A stretch of 5,740 nt of DNA, from contig JANXQZ010000230.1 of assembly GCA_025353235.1 (NCBI GenBank), positions 1-5,740 of the forward strand, in the 5' to 3' direction. Position numbers and translations under genes: made by a program. This stretch comes from Bryobacterales bacterium. GTDB lineage: Bacteria; Acidobacteriota; Terriglobia; Bryobacterales; Bryobacteraceae. Numbering within the stretch: position 1 is the stretch's first letter; the number at the start of each line of letters is the position of its first letter. Shown one piece after another: positions 1-4,687 of the stretch. A model generated the notes under the pieces. That model worked only from the letters and a program-made list of their open reading frames with translations. It did not search any database and was not told where the DNA came from.

Positions 1-337
1 GCCTTGCCGCCAAATCCACTCGAGAGACTGAAACCGGATAGTCGCGCGATTGAGCCCCCAACAGGTACTGTCCCGCCGCCAGTTCTTTGAACCCGAAATG
101 GCCTGATGCGTCCGTGACAGCCGTGAGCGAAGCCATTCCATTTAGCGTGACAGAAGCTTTTTTGATCGGCTCTCGCGTCAACTGATTCACCACCGTGCCT
201 TCTATCGAAGCCTTGCCCGACGGCACTTGCTGCTGACCAACAACCGGTGGCTGTCCGAATTTCCCCCGCATGCTTTGAATCTGAGCCGTCAAGGCCACTG
301 CTGCGAAGAACGGAATTAGGCGCGCGAAGTTCATCAT
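1..337 (-). CDS. Secreted carboxypeptidase-regulatory-like domain protein, 3' end beyond the window
   Basis: Incomplete gene: 112 codons are read from the ATG at 337 to the window edge with no stop. The N-terminus MMNFARLIPFFAAVALTAQ is a signal peptide, so the product should be exported. Residues about 45-100 form one CarboxypepD_reg-type beta-sandwich (pattern SIEGTVVN, then ASVTLNG, then VTDASGHFGFKEL, then AAGQYLLGAQ), a fold used for structural or carbohydrate/protein-binding roles and not catalytic itself. Two adjacent ATGs (337 and 334) are possible starts. A GGAG at 345-348, seven bases upstream of the first, supports 337. Only one base separates it from the stop of the preceding gene, so the two are surely co-transcribed. 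Its first domain resembles the first domain of that neighbour, which suggests tandem duplication. The missing C-terminus could hold more repeats or a TonB-dependent-receptor-like barrel; this cannot be told here. Confidence 0.85.
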   Translation of the reverse strand, partial: MMNFARLIPFFAAVALTAQIQSMRGKFGQPPVVGQQQVPSGKASIEGTVVNQLTREPIKKASVTLNGMASLTAVTDASGHFGFKELAAGQYLLGAQSRDYPVSVSRVDLAAR

Positions 338-338
338 T

Positions 339-1970
339 TTACATCTCCGGGTCGTTCTCAATCGTCTTCAGTTTTGCCGGGGCATTCTGGCCTTCCTTCA
401 GCTCCACGGCCACGCCTCGTTCCAGGAACGGTTTCAAAGCTTCCGGATCCTGCATCAGTGAACGCGAACTTTGCGCAAACGCGTACAACCTGTATGTGCC
501 GGGCGTTAAACCTTTGAACGCGAAGTGTCCCTTCTCATCAGTCATCATGGACGCACGAAAGCTCTGGACGTTGCGGTATTTTCCATCCGGGGCCACCACC
601 ACCCACGCGCGCCCTTTCCGATCCTCGGGCTGATCGAGGTCGCCTTCCAGCGAAGCGCCCAGCGTGCCAATCACGATTTTCAGCTTTGCATCCGTATCCG
701 GCGAGATCATCATGTCCTCGGTAAGCACGTCCCGGTCTCCCAAGCGCATTGACTTCATATAGCCACCCGGTGGAACAGGCCCCGCGCTAATGTCCCAAAC
801 GCCGGGAGCCACATTCGATAGCTTGAAACTCCCGTCCTTGCCCACATTCGCCCGCGGAGGCTGACTATTCAACCGTACGGCGTCTCCCGGAGACAGTCCA
901 ACGAACCCGGCCGGGTGCTTGCCCGCGTCCGGACCTTCCACCGTTACAGTCCCTAAGAGGTCGATTCCCGGCTCCACTGCCATGCTGAGATCCATCTCCC
1001 GCTGAGAGGTTAAGTCGACGTGCTGGATGCCGCGATACTGTCGGCCCTGGATAAGCGCTTGAGCTACCACCGTGTAAGCGCGCGGGGTCAAATTGTCGAG
1101 CCGGAAGTCGAAGCCCGGCCCGAAAGCTCTGGTGCTCTGGCTGAAGTTGCCGCCATCCTCGTCGTACACGAAAATGGTCACGTCACTATTTCGATTCGTC
1201 TCTTCAGGCAGCAGCACTTTTCCGCGCAAGGAGGCAGCGGGACGCTGTAAGATCCGAAAATCGATTCCCGTGACTTCTTTACCTGCAGTCAGGGGAATCA
1301 AGGTTGCCGAGGAGCTGCGATCCACCCCTGGATAAAATTGAGGCACGCTCACATACCACAGTTGCGGCTGTCGTGCTGACACTACGGACTCCGCTTTCGG
1401 CGCGGGTGACGTTTGCGCCCGGCCTGCGGCCACCGCATACCGCCCCGGAGCCAGGTTGTCGAAGTGATAATGTCCACCCGCATCGGTCATCGCGTTGCCG
1501 CGCATGGACAGCATGCTCTTCCCGCGCTCGAACTGAGGAGCCAGCAACTCTACTGCGTTGTCAGGCATGGGGTCGCCGTCTCCGTTCAAAACGGTCCCGG
1601 AGATTGTGCCCGTGTGGCGCAGCCGAATCACGATATCGGTGCGAACTTCCCCGCCGGAGATGGTCAGGGTAGCGGCTGGACGGCCAGGAGCGTCCGATCC
1701 AAAAAAGGCCTGTTGATAACTTTCCTTAGAGGCGTGGACCTGGTATCGTCCCGGGGGCAAGTACCCGAACGCGAAACGTCCCTGCGCATCGGTCCATGCC
1801 AGAGCATCCTGCGGACGTTGCTCCACGGTTGACAGCGAGACACTCGCGCGGCGAACGGGCGTGTTGGTAACCGCATCCACTACCAGTCCCGCGATTAGGC
1901 CTCCCGTCGGCTGGGCGCGCCCGGCCCCCGCCAGCAGGCTTACTAACGCGAGTGTGCGCAACCGGAACAT
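339..1970 (-). CDS. Secreted multi-repeat carboxypeptidase-regulatory-like (CarboxypepD_reg) protein
   Basis: The product has 543 residues with a short signal peptide (MFRLRTLALVSLLAGAGRAQ, predicted cut after AQ). The rest is a string of beta-sandwich modules that I count at about residues 25-80, 120-182, 245-305, 335-395 and 437-497. Each has the family rhythm of a G-x-V strand, a 'TDxxGxFxF' turn (TDAQGRFAFGYLPPGRY, TDAGGHYHFDNLAPGRY, TDEKGHFAFKGLTPGTY) and a closing hydrophobic strand. No enzyme motif, transmembrane barrel, LPXTG or PEP-CTERM tail is seen, so it is probably an extracytoplasmic binding or structural protein. Such proteins are abundant in Acidobacteriota, usually without known function. 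The ATG at 1970 lies six bases after the TAG of the upstream gene with a weak AGG-type ribosome site, and the stop is TAA at 339-341. It sits in the middle of a three-gene operon. Confidence 0.9.
   Translation of the reverse strand: MFRLRTLALVSLLAGAGRAQPTGGLIAGLVVDAVTNTPVRRASVSLSTVEQRPQDALAWTDAQGRFAFGYLPPGRYQVHASKESYQQAFFGSDAPGRPAATLTISGGEVRTDIVIRLRHTGTISGTVLNGDGDPMPDNAVELLAPQFERGKSMLSMRGNAMTDAGGHYHFDNLAPGRYAVAAGRAQTSPAPKAESVVSARQPQLWYVSVPQFYPGVDRSSSATLIPLTAGKEVTGIDFRILQRPAASLRGKVLLPEETNRNSDVTIFVYDEDGGNFSQSTRAFGPGFDFRLDNLTPRAYTVVAQALIQGRQYRGIQHVDLTSQREMDLSMAVEPGIDLLGTVTVEGPDAGKHPAGFVGLSPGDAVRLNSQPPRANVGKDGSFKLSNVAPGVWDISAGPVPPGGYMKSMRLGDRDVLTEDMMISPDTDAKLKIVIGTLGASLEGDLDQPEDRKGRAWVVVAPDGKYRNVQSFRASMMTDEKGHFAFKGLTPGTYRLYAFAQSSRSLMQDPEALKPFLERGVAVELKEGQNAPAKLKTIENDPEM
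345..348 (-). promoter_or_regulatory. Ribosome binding site of the downstream CarboxypepD_reg gene
   Basis: GGAG read on the minus strand, seven bases before the ATG at 337. It lies inside the last codons of the preceding gene, which ends one base before the start, so translational coupling is likely. It favours the first of the two adjacent ATGs. Confidence 0.55.
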
Positions 1971-1976
1971 CGTCGC

Positions 1977-2324
1977 CTACTGGCGCTTGGCCGTGAGCCC
2001 GGCGCTCCACTCGCCATTTTCGGATGAAACCGTGAGCTTCAGTTCATCGGCGCTGGCGGTTCCCTTCAGGAGCAACTTAACCGGGTTGCCCTGCCACTCG
2101 GAGTCCACCGTTAAATCGACCTTATCCCCATCGATAGTGCCTTTCAGATTTCGTGGCTTGCCTTCCGGGTCGGACATGGTGCCCGTGACCGCCGAGCCTT
2201 CCGCCTTCAAAGTCAGTACAGTTTCCCGGTCCTGTCCCTCTATTTGCCCTTTCCATTTTCCTGTGACATCGGCGGCCAGCAGGACTGCAACCAGAGCAAT
2301 AAGCACGATTATTCGCGTCAACAT
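1977..2324 (-). CDS. Small exported beta-rich protein of unknown function
   Basis: The product has 115 residues when started at the ATG at 2324. An in-frame GTG/ATG extension to 2363 is possible, but it would put 13 polar residues before the signal peptide and run into the divergent gene. The N-terminus MLTRIIVLIALVAVLLAA is a clear signal sequence with a cut near AA/DV. The mature part begins DVTGKWKGQIEG and continues as alternating strands (TVLTLKAEGSAVTGTM, LKGTIDGDKVDLTV, VKLLLKGTASADELKLTV), ending in a typical LTAKR. From memory, I know such short 'DVTGKW' exported proteins from Acidobacteriota as a recurrent unannotated group with a probable small beta-barrel or lipocalin-like shape; the function is unknown. 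It is the first gene of the minus-strand operon. A TATACT -10 box ends nine bases upstream of the first codon base. Confidence 0.85.
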   Translation of the reverse strand: MLTRIIVLIALVAVLLAADVTGKWKGQIEGQDRETVLTLKAEGSAVTGTMSDPEGKPRNLKGTIDGDKVDLTVDSEWQGNPVKLLLKGTASADELKLTVSSENGEWSAGLTAKRQ

Positions 2325-2332
2325 ACCACGAG

Positions 2333-2338
2333 TATACT
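2333..2338 (-). promoter_or_regulatory. Candidate -10 box for the small exported protein operon
   Basis: TATACT on the minus strand with six bases (CGTGGT) between it and a start lead-in; the ATG is at 2324. The spacing puts the predicted transcription start at or next to the start codon, and no Shine-Dalgarno sequence is seen, so the mRNA is probably leaderless. A GGGACA at 2356-2361, 17 bases upstream, could be a -35 box. It matches four of six bases of TTGACA and lies in the first codons of the divergent gene. Confidence 0.45.
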
Positions 2339-2342
2339 GCCG

Positions 2343-2348
2343 TATAAT
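2343..2348 (+). promoter_or_regulatory. Candidate -10 box for the peroxiredoxin-like selenoprotein gene
   Basis: A perfect TATAAT with six bases (CGGGCC) before the ATG at 2355. There is no Shine-Dalgarno sequence, so transcription probably begins at or just before the start codon and the mRNA is leaderless or nearly so. No good -35 is visible; TCAACA at 2318-2323 has a 19-base spacing. Only four bases separate this box from the opposing TATACT at 2333-2338, a back-to-back divergent promoter in a 30-base gene gap. Confidence 0.5.
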
Positions 2349-2354
2349 CGGGCC

Positions 2355-2894
2355 ATGTCCCACTCGCTCGCCGAATCGCTAGCCGGTATCGTTCTCCCGG
2401 ATGTCACCGGACCCGACGTGCGCCTCGGCTCGCTTTGGCAGAGTGCTCCGGCCGTTCTTGTTTTTCTCCGGCACTATGGCTGAATATTCTGCCGTGAGCA
2501 TGTCGCGCAGTTGCGCGAATATCAGAAGGACTTCGAGGCCGCAGGTGCCCGGCTTGCCGCCATCGGATTGGGTGATAAGACGTATGCGGCATTGTTCCGC
2601 GAAGAGACCGGGATCACCTTTCCCCTCTTGGTGGACGAGCAGCGTATGGCCTATAAAGCGGTGGATCTCAAAAGCGCCAACATCTTTCATTTGCTGCGCT
2701 CCGATAACGCCAAGGCCCGCGCTCGAGCCAAGGCCGGAGGCCATGCACAGAAGCGCTTAGGACAGAACGTGTTTCAGCTTGGTGCCAGCTTCGTCTTCGG
2801 CCCGGGAAACCGCGACATCTTCGCTCACGTAAGCCAAACTTTTGGGGATAATGCCGCCCCCGCCGCGCTTCTAGACGCAATACGCCAAGGCTGA
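2355..2894 (+). CDS. Peroxiredoxin-like (AhpC/TSA family) selenoprotein, U-x-x-C active site
   Basis: Read from the ATG at 2355 with the TGA at 2481-2483 taken as selenocysteine, the frame gives a 179-residue thioredoxin-fold protein that ends at a TGA at 2892-2894. The first 42 residues (MSHSLAESLAGIVLPDVTG, then GSLWQSAPAVLVFLRHYG) are the N-terminal strand and lead-in of PRX-like2/AhpC-TSA proteins. Next come Sec43-Ile-Phe-Cys46-Arg-Glu, exactly where relatives carry CxxC-R-E. The rest (VAQLREYQKDFEAAGARLAAIGLG, ITFPLLVDEQRMAYKAVDL, QLGASFVFGPGNRDIFAH) completes the fold at normal family length. The frame is unbroken on both sides of the TGA, and a hairpin follows it. The likely role is thiol-dependent peroxide reduction or a redox-relay function in the cytoplasm, as there is no signal peptide. 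A nonsense mutation is the alternative, but the TGA falls on the one codon where Sec is expected. Confidence 0.85.
2481..2483 (+). other. Recoded UGA codon (selenocysteine, residue 43)
   Basis: In-frame TGA at the peroxidatic-cysteine position of the thioredoxin fold, right after the hydrophobic strand VLVFLRHYG and three codons before TGC (Cys46). The other genes here use ordinary stops (TAA, TAG, TGA) at their natural ends, so a general reassignment of TGA is not indicated. The same gene also ends with TGA at 2892-2894. Confidence 0.8.
2500..2520 (+). promoter_or_regulatory. Candidate bacterial SECIS hairpin
   Basis: A perfect six-pair stem, TCGCGC (2503-2508) with GCGCGA (2513-2518), closes a four-base loop AGTT (2509-2512). 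Beyond it G2502 is bulged and T2501-A2519 and A2500-T2520 add two pairs. The loop starts 25 bases after the UGA and carries a G in its first two bases. This fits the known bacterial SECIS rule of a short stem-loop within the reading frame about 16-37 bases after UGA with a G near the start of a small apical loop. It would bind SelB to deliver Sec-tRNA. The bulge is G, not the U of E. coli fdhF, so SelB fit is inferred. Confidence 0.6.
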
Positions 2895-3066
2895 AGGCTC
2901 AGTTTGAATTTTGACTTACCCTTGTCAATGTCTCCGACAAACAGACTGACATTATTTTGACATAACATCTGATTTTATCAGTGTTTACAATCACTTAGAA
3001 TGGACAAAATAGATGACATTGGCTATGGTTCCAGCGATGCGGCGAGAGCAGGTAATGTTCTGAAGG
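2895..3066. other. AT-rich convergent intergenic region
   Basis: The 172-base gap lies between the 3' ends of the selenoprotein gene and the DsbD-alpha-like gene. By count, 2901-3000 has 32 G+C in 100, far below the coding DNA around it. It holds TTGAC/GTCAA (2911-2915, 2924-2928), TGTC/GACA (2929-2932, 2936-2939), two TGACA copies 11 bases apart (2947, 2958) and CTGAT/ATCAG (2969-2973, 2977-2981). No convincing gene or strong intrinsic terminator is seen. A weak hairpin with G-U pairs lies at 2889-2904, ahead of a T-rich run. Confidence 0.6.
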
Positions 3067-3555
3067 CTATCGTATATCCACAGGCACTTGGACCTCGATT
3101 GTCTTGGGAGGCAAGCACTCCTTGTTGTTGCAAGCCTGGTAGCGCAGTTTACCCACCACGGTGGCGGCCCCAACAGGCGCATCGGCGGCCACTTTAAATT
3201 TCGTTTCCAGCGTAAAGGTGCCGCTAAACACAGAGACCGGTTTCGCTGAAAACGCATAGTTCTCAAGCTGCGGTTTAGGGTAATCCACCCCCTCCGAGAT
3301 CACCTTTCCCAACGCCCAAGTGAGCCGCAACGGGATCAAATAATCGTCAGCTGGCGCATTGCTATTCACATGGAAGCCAGCTTTCAAATGCAAGGGGATC
3401 TTCTGCGTAAAAGTGCTTCCCCGCTTCACCGAACTCTGGTCAATCTGGCCGACCGTTAACGCCCCGCTACCTTGCGCCTGTAAGCCAAGCGGGCATAACC
3501 CCGTAAGAAGAAGGCACACTGGCGCGAGGCGCGTCGAGCAAACTCTTGATTTCAT
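3067..3555 (-). CDS. Stand-alone DsbD-alpha-like periplasmic thiol:disulfide interchange domain
   Basis: The product has 162 residues from the ATG at 3555. The N-terminus MKSRVCSTRLAPVCLLLTGLCPLGLQAQ is a signal peptide, so the protein acts in the periplasm. The remainder matches the immunoglobulin-like N-terminal domain of DsbD (thiol:disulfide interchange): an early strand with AGFHVNSNAP, the middle DYPKPQLENY, and the C-terminal active loop LRYQACNNKECLPPKT with Cys142 and Cys147. In DsbD this cysteine pair takes electrons from the membrane part and passes them to partners such as DsbC or thioredoxin-like proteins. No membrane domain (DsbD-beta/CcdA) is attached or visible nearby, so the domain works alone or with a distant partner. 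It is the last gene of the operon, and its start lies 89 bases inside the preceding thioredoxin gene in another frame. A TTG at 3588 would add 11 polar residues before the signal peptide and is less likely. Confidence 0.82.
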   Translation of the reverse strand: MKSRVCSTRLAPVCLLLTGLCPLGLQAQGSGALTVGQIDQSSVKRGSTFTQKIPLHLKAGFHVNSNAPADDYLIPLRLTWALGKVISEGVDYPKPQLENYAFSAKPVSVFSGTFTLETKFKVAADAPVGAATVVGKLRYQACNNKECLPPKTIEVQVPVDIR

Positions 3556-4063
3556 TCTGGAATCCGTCTTTCCCCGTTTCGAGCCCAATGTGCACTTTGG
3601 CGATCTTGCCGGACCGGTCGATCAGCAAAGTTGTCGGAAGAGCATCCAACCCTCCGTACAATTGCCCGATCTGATCGTTCCCCAGCATCACCCGATAGTT
3701 CAGCTTCCTGTCTTGGATGTAGGGCTTAACTGCTGCCCAGCCTTCCTCGTCCATAGATACCCCGAGGACCGCGAAGCCTTGGTCTTTATAAGTTTGCTCG
3801 AACTCGATAAACCAGGGAATCTCCACTTTGCAAGGCCCGCACCAGGTAGCCCAAAAATCGAGTAGAACCACTTTCCCCTTGTAATCGGATAGCTTCGCCG
3901 AACCCCCGTTGGCGTCCTTCAGCGTAAAATCGGGAGCCATGTGTCGCTCCTTCTCGGACTTTACGGCTGCCGCAGCCGTTGTCGGCATGGACGAACAGGC
4001 TACAGTGACGGCCGAAACGGCTAGAATGCCCGCTACGGCGATGCGGGTACGAAGATTGATCAC
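3467..4063 (-). CDS. TlpA/ResA-family thioredoxin-like lipoprotein
   Basis: The product has 198 residues. It starts at a GTG at 4063, chosen because GAGAAGGAG sits six bases upstream. The N-terminus MINLRTRIAVAGILAVSAVTVACSS is an export signal with a plausible but not ideal lipobox (TVAC, Cys23), so membrane anchoring is likely. The thioredoxin fold runs from about residue 43: APDFTLKDANGG, then VVLLDFWATWCGPC with the redox pair Cys75 and Cys78, then the Trx cis-proline in ALPTTLLIDRSG (Pro143), and a final helix FQNEIKSLLD. The family carries out thiol-disulfide exchange in the cell envelope, such as cytochrome c maturation or reduction of mis-oxidised proteins. The upstream gene ends 18 bases before. 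The last 30 or so codons are shared, out of frame, with the DsbD-alpha-like gene, a likely redox partner. The tail after LLDA is not conserved-looking and may be a by-product of the overlap. Confidence 0.92.
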   Translation of the reverse strand: MINLRTRIAVAGILAVSAVTVACSSMPTTAAAAVKSEKERHMAPDFTLKDANGGSAKLSDYKGKVVLLDFWATWCGPCKVEIPWFIEFEQTYKDQGFAVLGVSMDEEGWAAVKPYIQDRKLNYRVMLGNDQIGQLYGGLDALPTTLLIDRSGKIAKVHIGLETGKDGFQNEIKSLLDAPRASVPSSYGVMPAWLTGAR

Positions 4064-4069
4064 CGGGAA

Positions 4070-4078
4070 CTCCTTCTC
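4070..4078 (-). promoter_or_regulatory. Strong Shine-Dalgarno sequence fixing a GTG start
   Basis: GAGAAGGAG on the minus strand, six bases before the GTG at 4063, filling the 18-base gap after the zincin-like gene. It is the best ribosome site in the window and decides the start of the TlpA-like gene. Confidence 0.8.
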
Positions 4079-4081
4079 GAA

Positions 4082-4687
4082 TTATATCGACAACTTTTGC
4101 TGGCCAAAATATTCGGTGAACCAGCGAGCGCGTCGCTTCCTGTGCTTTAGAGACAAGGTAAACTCCTCGTGACGCTTCAATCCCGAGAAGAACCAAGCGG
4201 CAGTGTCGCAGAAGCTTTCGCACGCATACTCGCGCCAAAGTCTCGCGTTCCTCCCGGAAGTCGGTCGGCCCAGCAAGTGCTTCTTCCTGTATTCAGCCGA
4301 CCATCCTAGCTCGCCTCGAGCGCCAACATGGAATTCGGAAGCGAGCATCTCCTCGAAGAAGATTCTCGACTCGTTGCTCAAGCGAGCCCAAACAAAATGG
4401 AAAATCTCGTGTATTAGAATTCGCCGCAACTCTTTCGGATTGGCTTGCAAACTCCTATCCAGGAACATCTCCCGTTTCCGGAGATAGGTTGCTCCATGCA
4501 CGGCTTGCCCCAAGTCCTCGGAAAGAAGGCTCCCTCGATGGGAATGCAGGTTTGGGAGGAATTTCACGCTGATCGGAAGCCCGTCCGCTTCTGGAAGCCT
4601 CGATCGAAGATCGTCAGCGAGGTGACGGAGGTACTGGCCCGGGGGATTTAGGCGCAAAATAAGCTGGGTTCTCCACCTTGACTTCAT
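4082..4687 (-). CDS. HExxH zincin-like protein, conserved hypothetical
   Basis: The product has 201 residues from the ATG at 4687. The core RRILIHEIFHFVWARL has a HExxH zinc-protease motif (His93, Glu94, His97). About 60 residues on is WREYACESFCDTAAWFF (Glu157, Asp161, plus Cys156 and Cys160), a candidate for the third zinc ligand. Between them is GARGELGWSAEYRK, and the end is basic (KHRKRRARWF). From memory, this combined signature belongs to an uncharacterised group in Acidobacteriota; no reaction is established. No signal peptide is seen, so it is probably cytoplasmic, although it sits between genes for exported folding factors. Its first 74 bases overlap the end of the parvulin gene in another frame, and no Shine-Dalgarno sequence precedes the ATG. 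An alternative start, the GTG at 4567, would give 161 residues and still keep every motif. It is co-transcribed with its neighbours. Confidence 0.75.
   Translation of the reverse strand: MKSRWRTQLILRLNPPGQYLRHLADDLRSRLPEADGLPISVKFLPNLHSHRGSLLSEDLGQAVHGATYLRKREMFLDRSLQANPKELRRILIHEIFHFVWARLSNESRIFFEEMLASEFHVGARGELGWSAEYRKKHLLGRPTSGRNARLWREYACESFCDTAAWFFSGLKRHEEFTLSLKHRKRRARWFTEYFGQQKLSI

Noticed and set aside
1304..1832. Long plus-strand reading frames opposite the multi-repeat protein
   Set aside because: They are antisense to a convincing gene, rich in Arg, Ser and Cys, and show no recognisable domain. They are shadows caused by high G+C.
2355..2483. Two separate genes or a pseudogene at the peroxiredoxin-like locus
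   Set aside because: The frame is the same on both sides of the TGA, the TGA is on the active-site Cys codon, the rest of the gene is intact, and a hairpin follows. A decayed gene would not be expected to break only there.
2484..2522. Outer stem ATATTC (2484-2489) with GAATAT (2517-2522) as the SECIS base
   Set aside because: It is a perfect 6-bp match starting right after the UGA, but it shares 2517-2520 with the better G+C-rich hairpin and would need a large one-sided bulge. It is kept only as an alternative fold.
2889..2904. Intrinsic terminator after the selenoprotein gene
   Set aside because: Only four Watson-Crick pairs plus two G-U pairs, and the following T run is interrupted. Too weak to call.
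3000..3197. 65-residue plus-strand reading frame starting near 3001
   Set aside because: Two thirds of it lies antisense to the DsbD-alpha-like gene, the composition is Arg/Pro/Cys-rich shadow-like, and no ribosome site or clear promoter precedes it.
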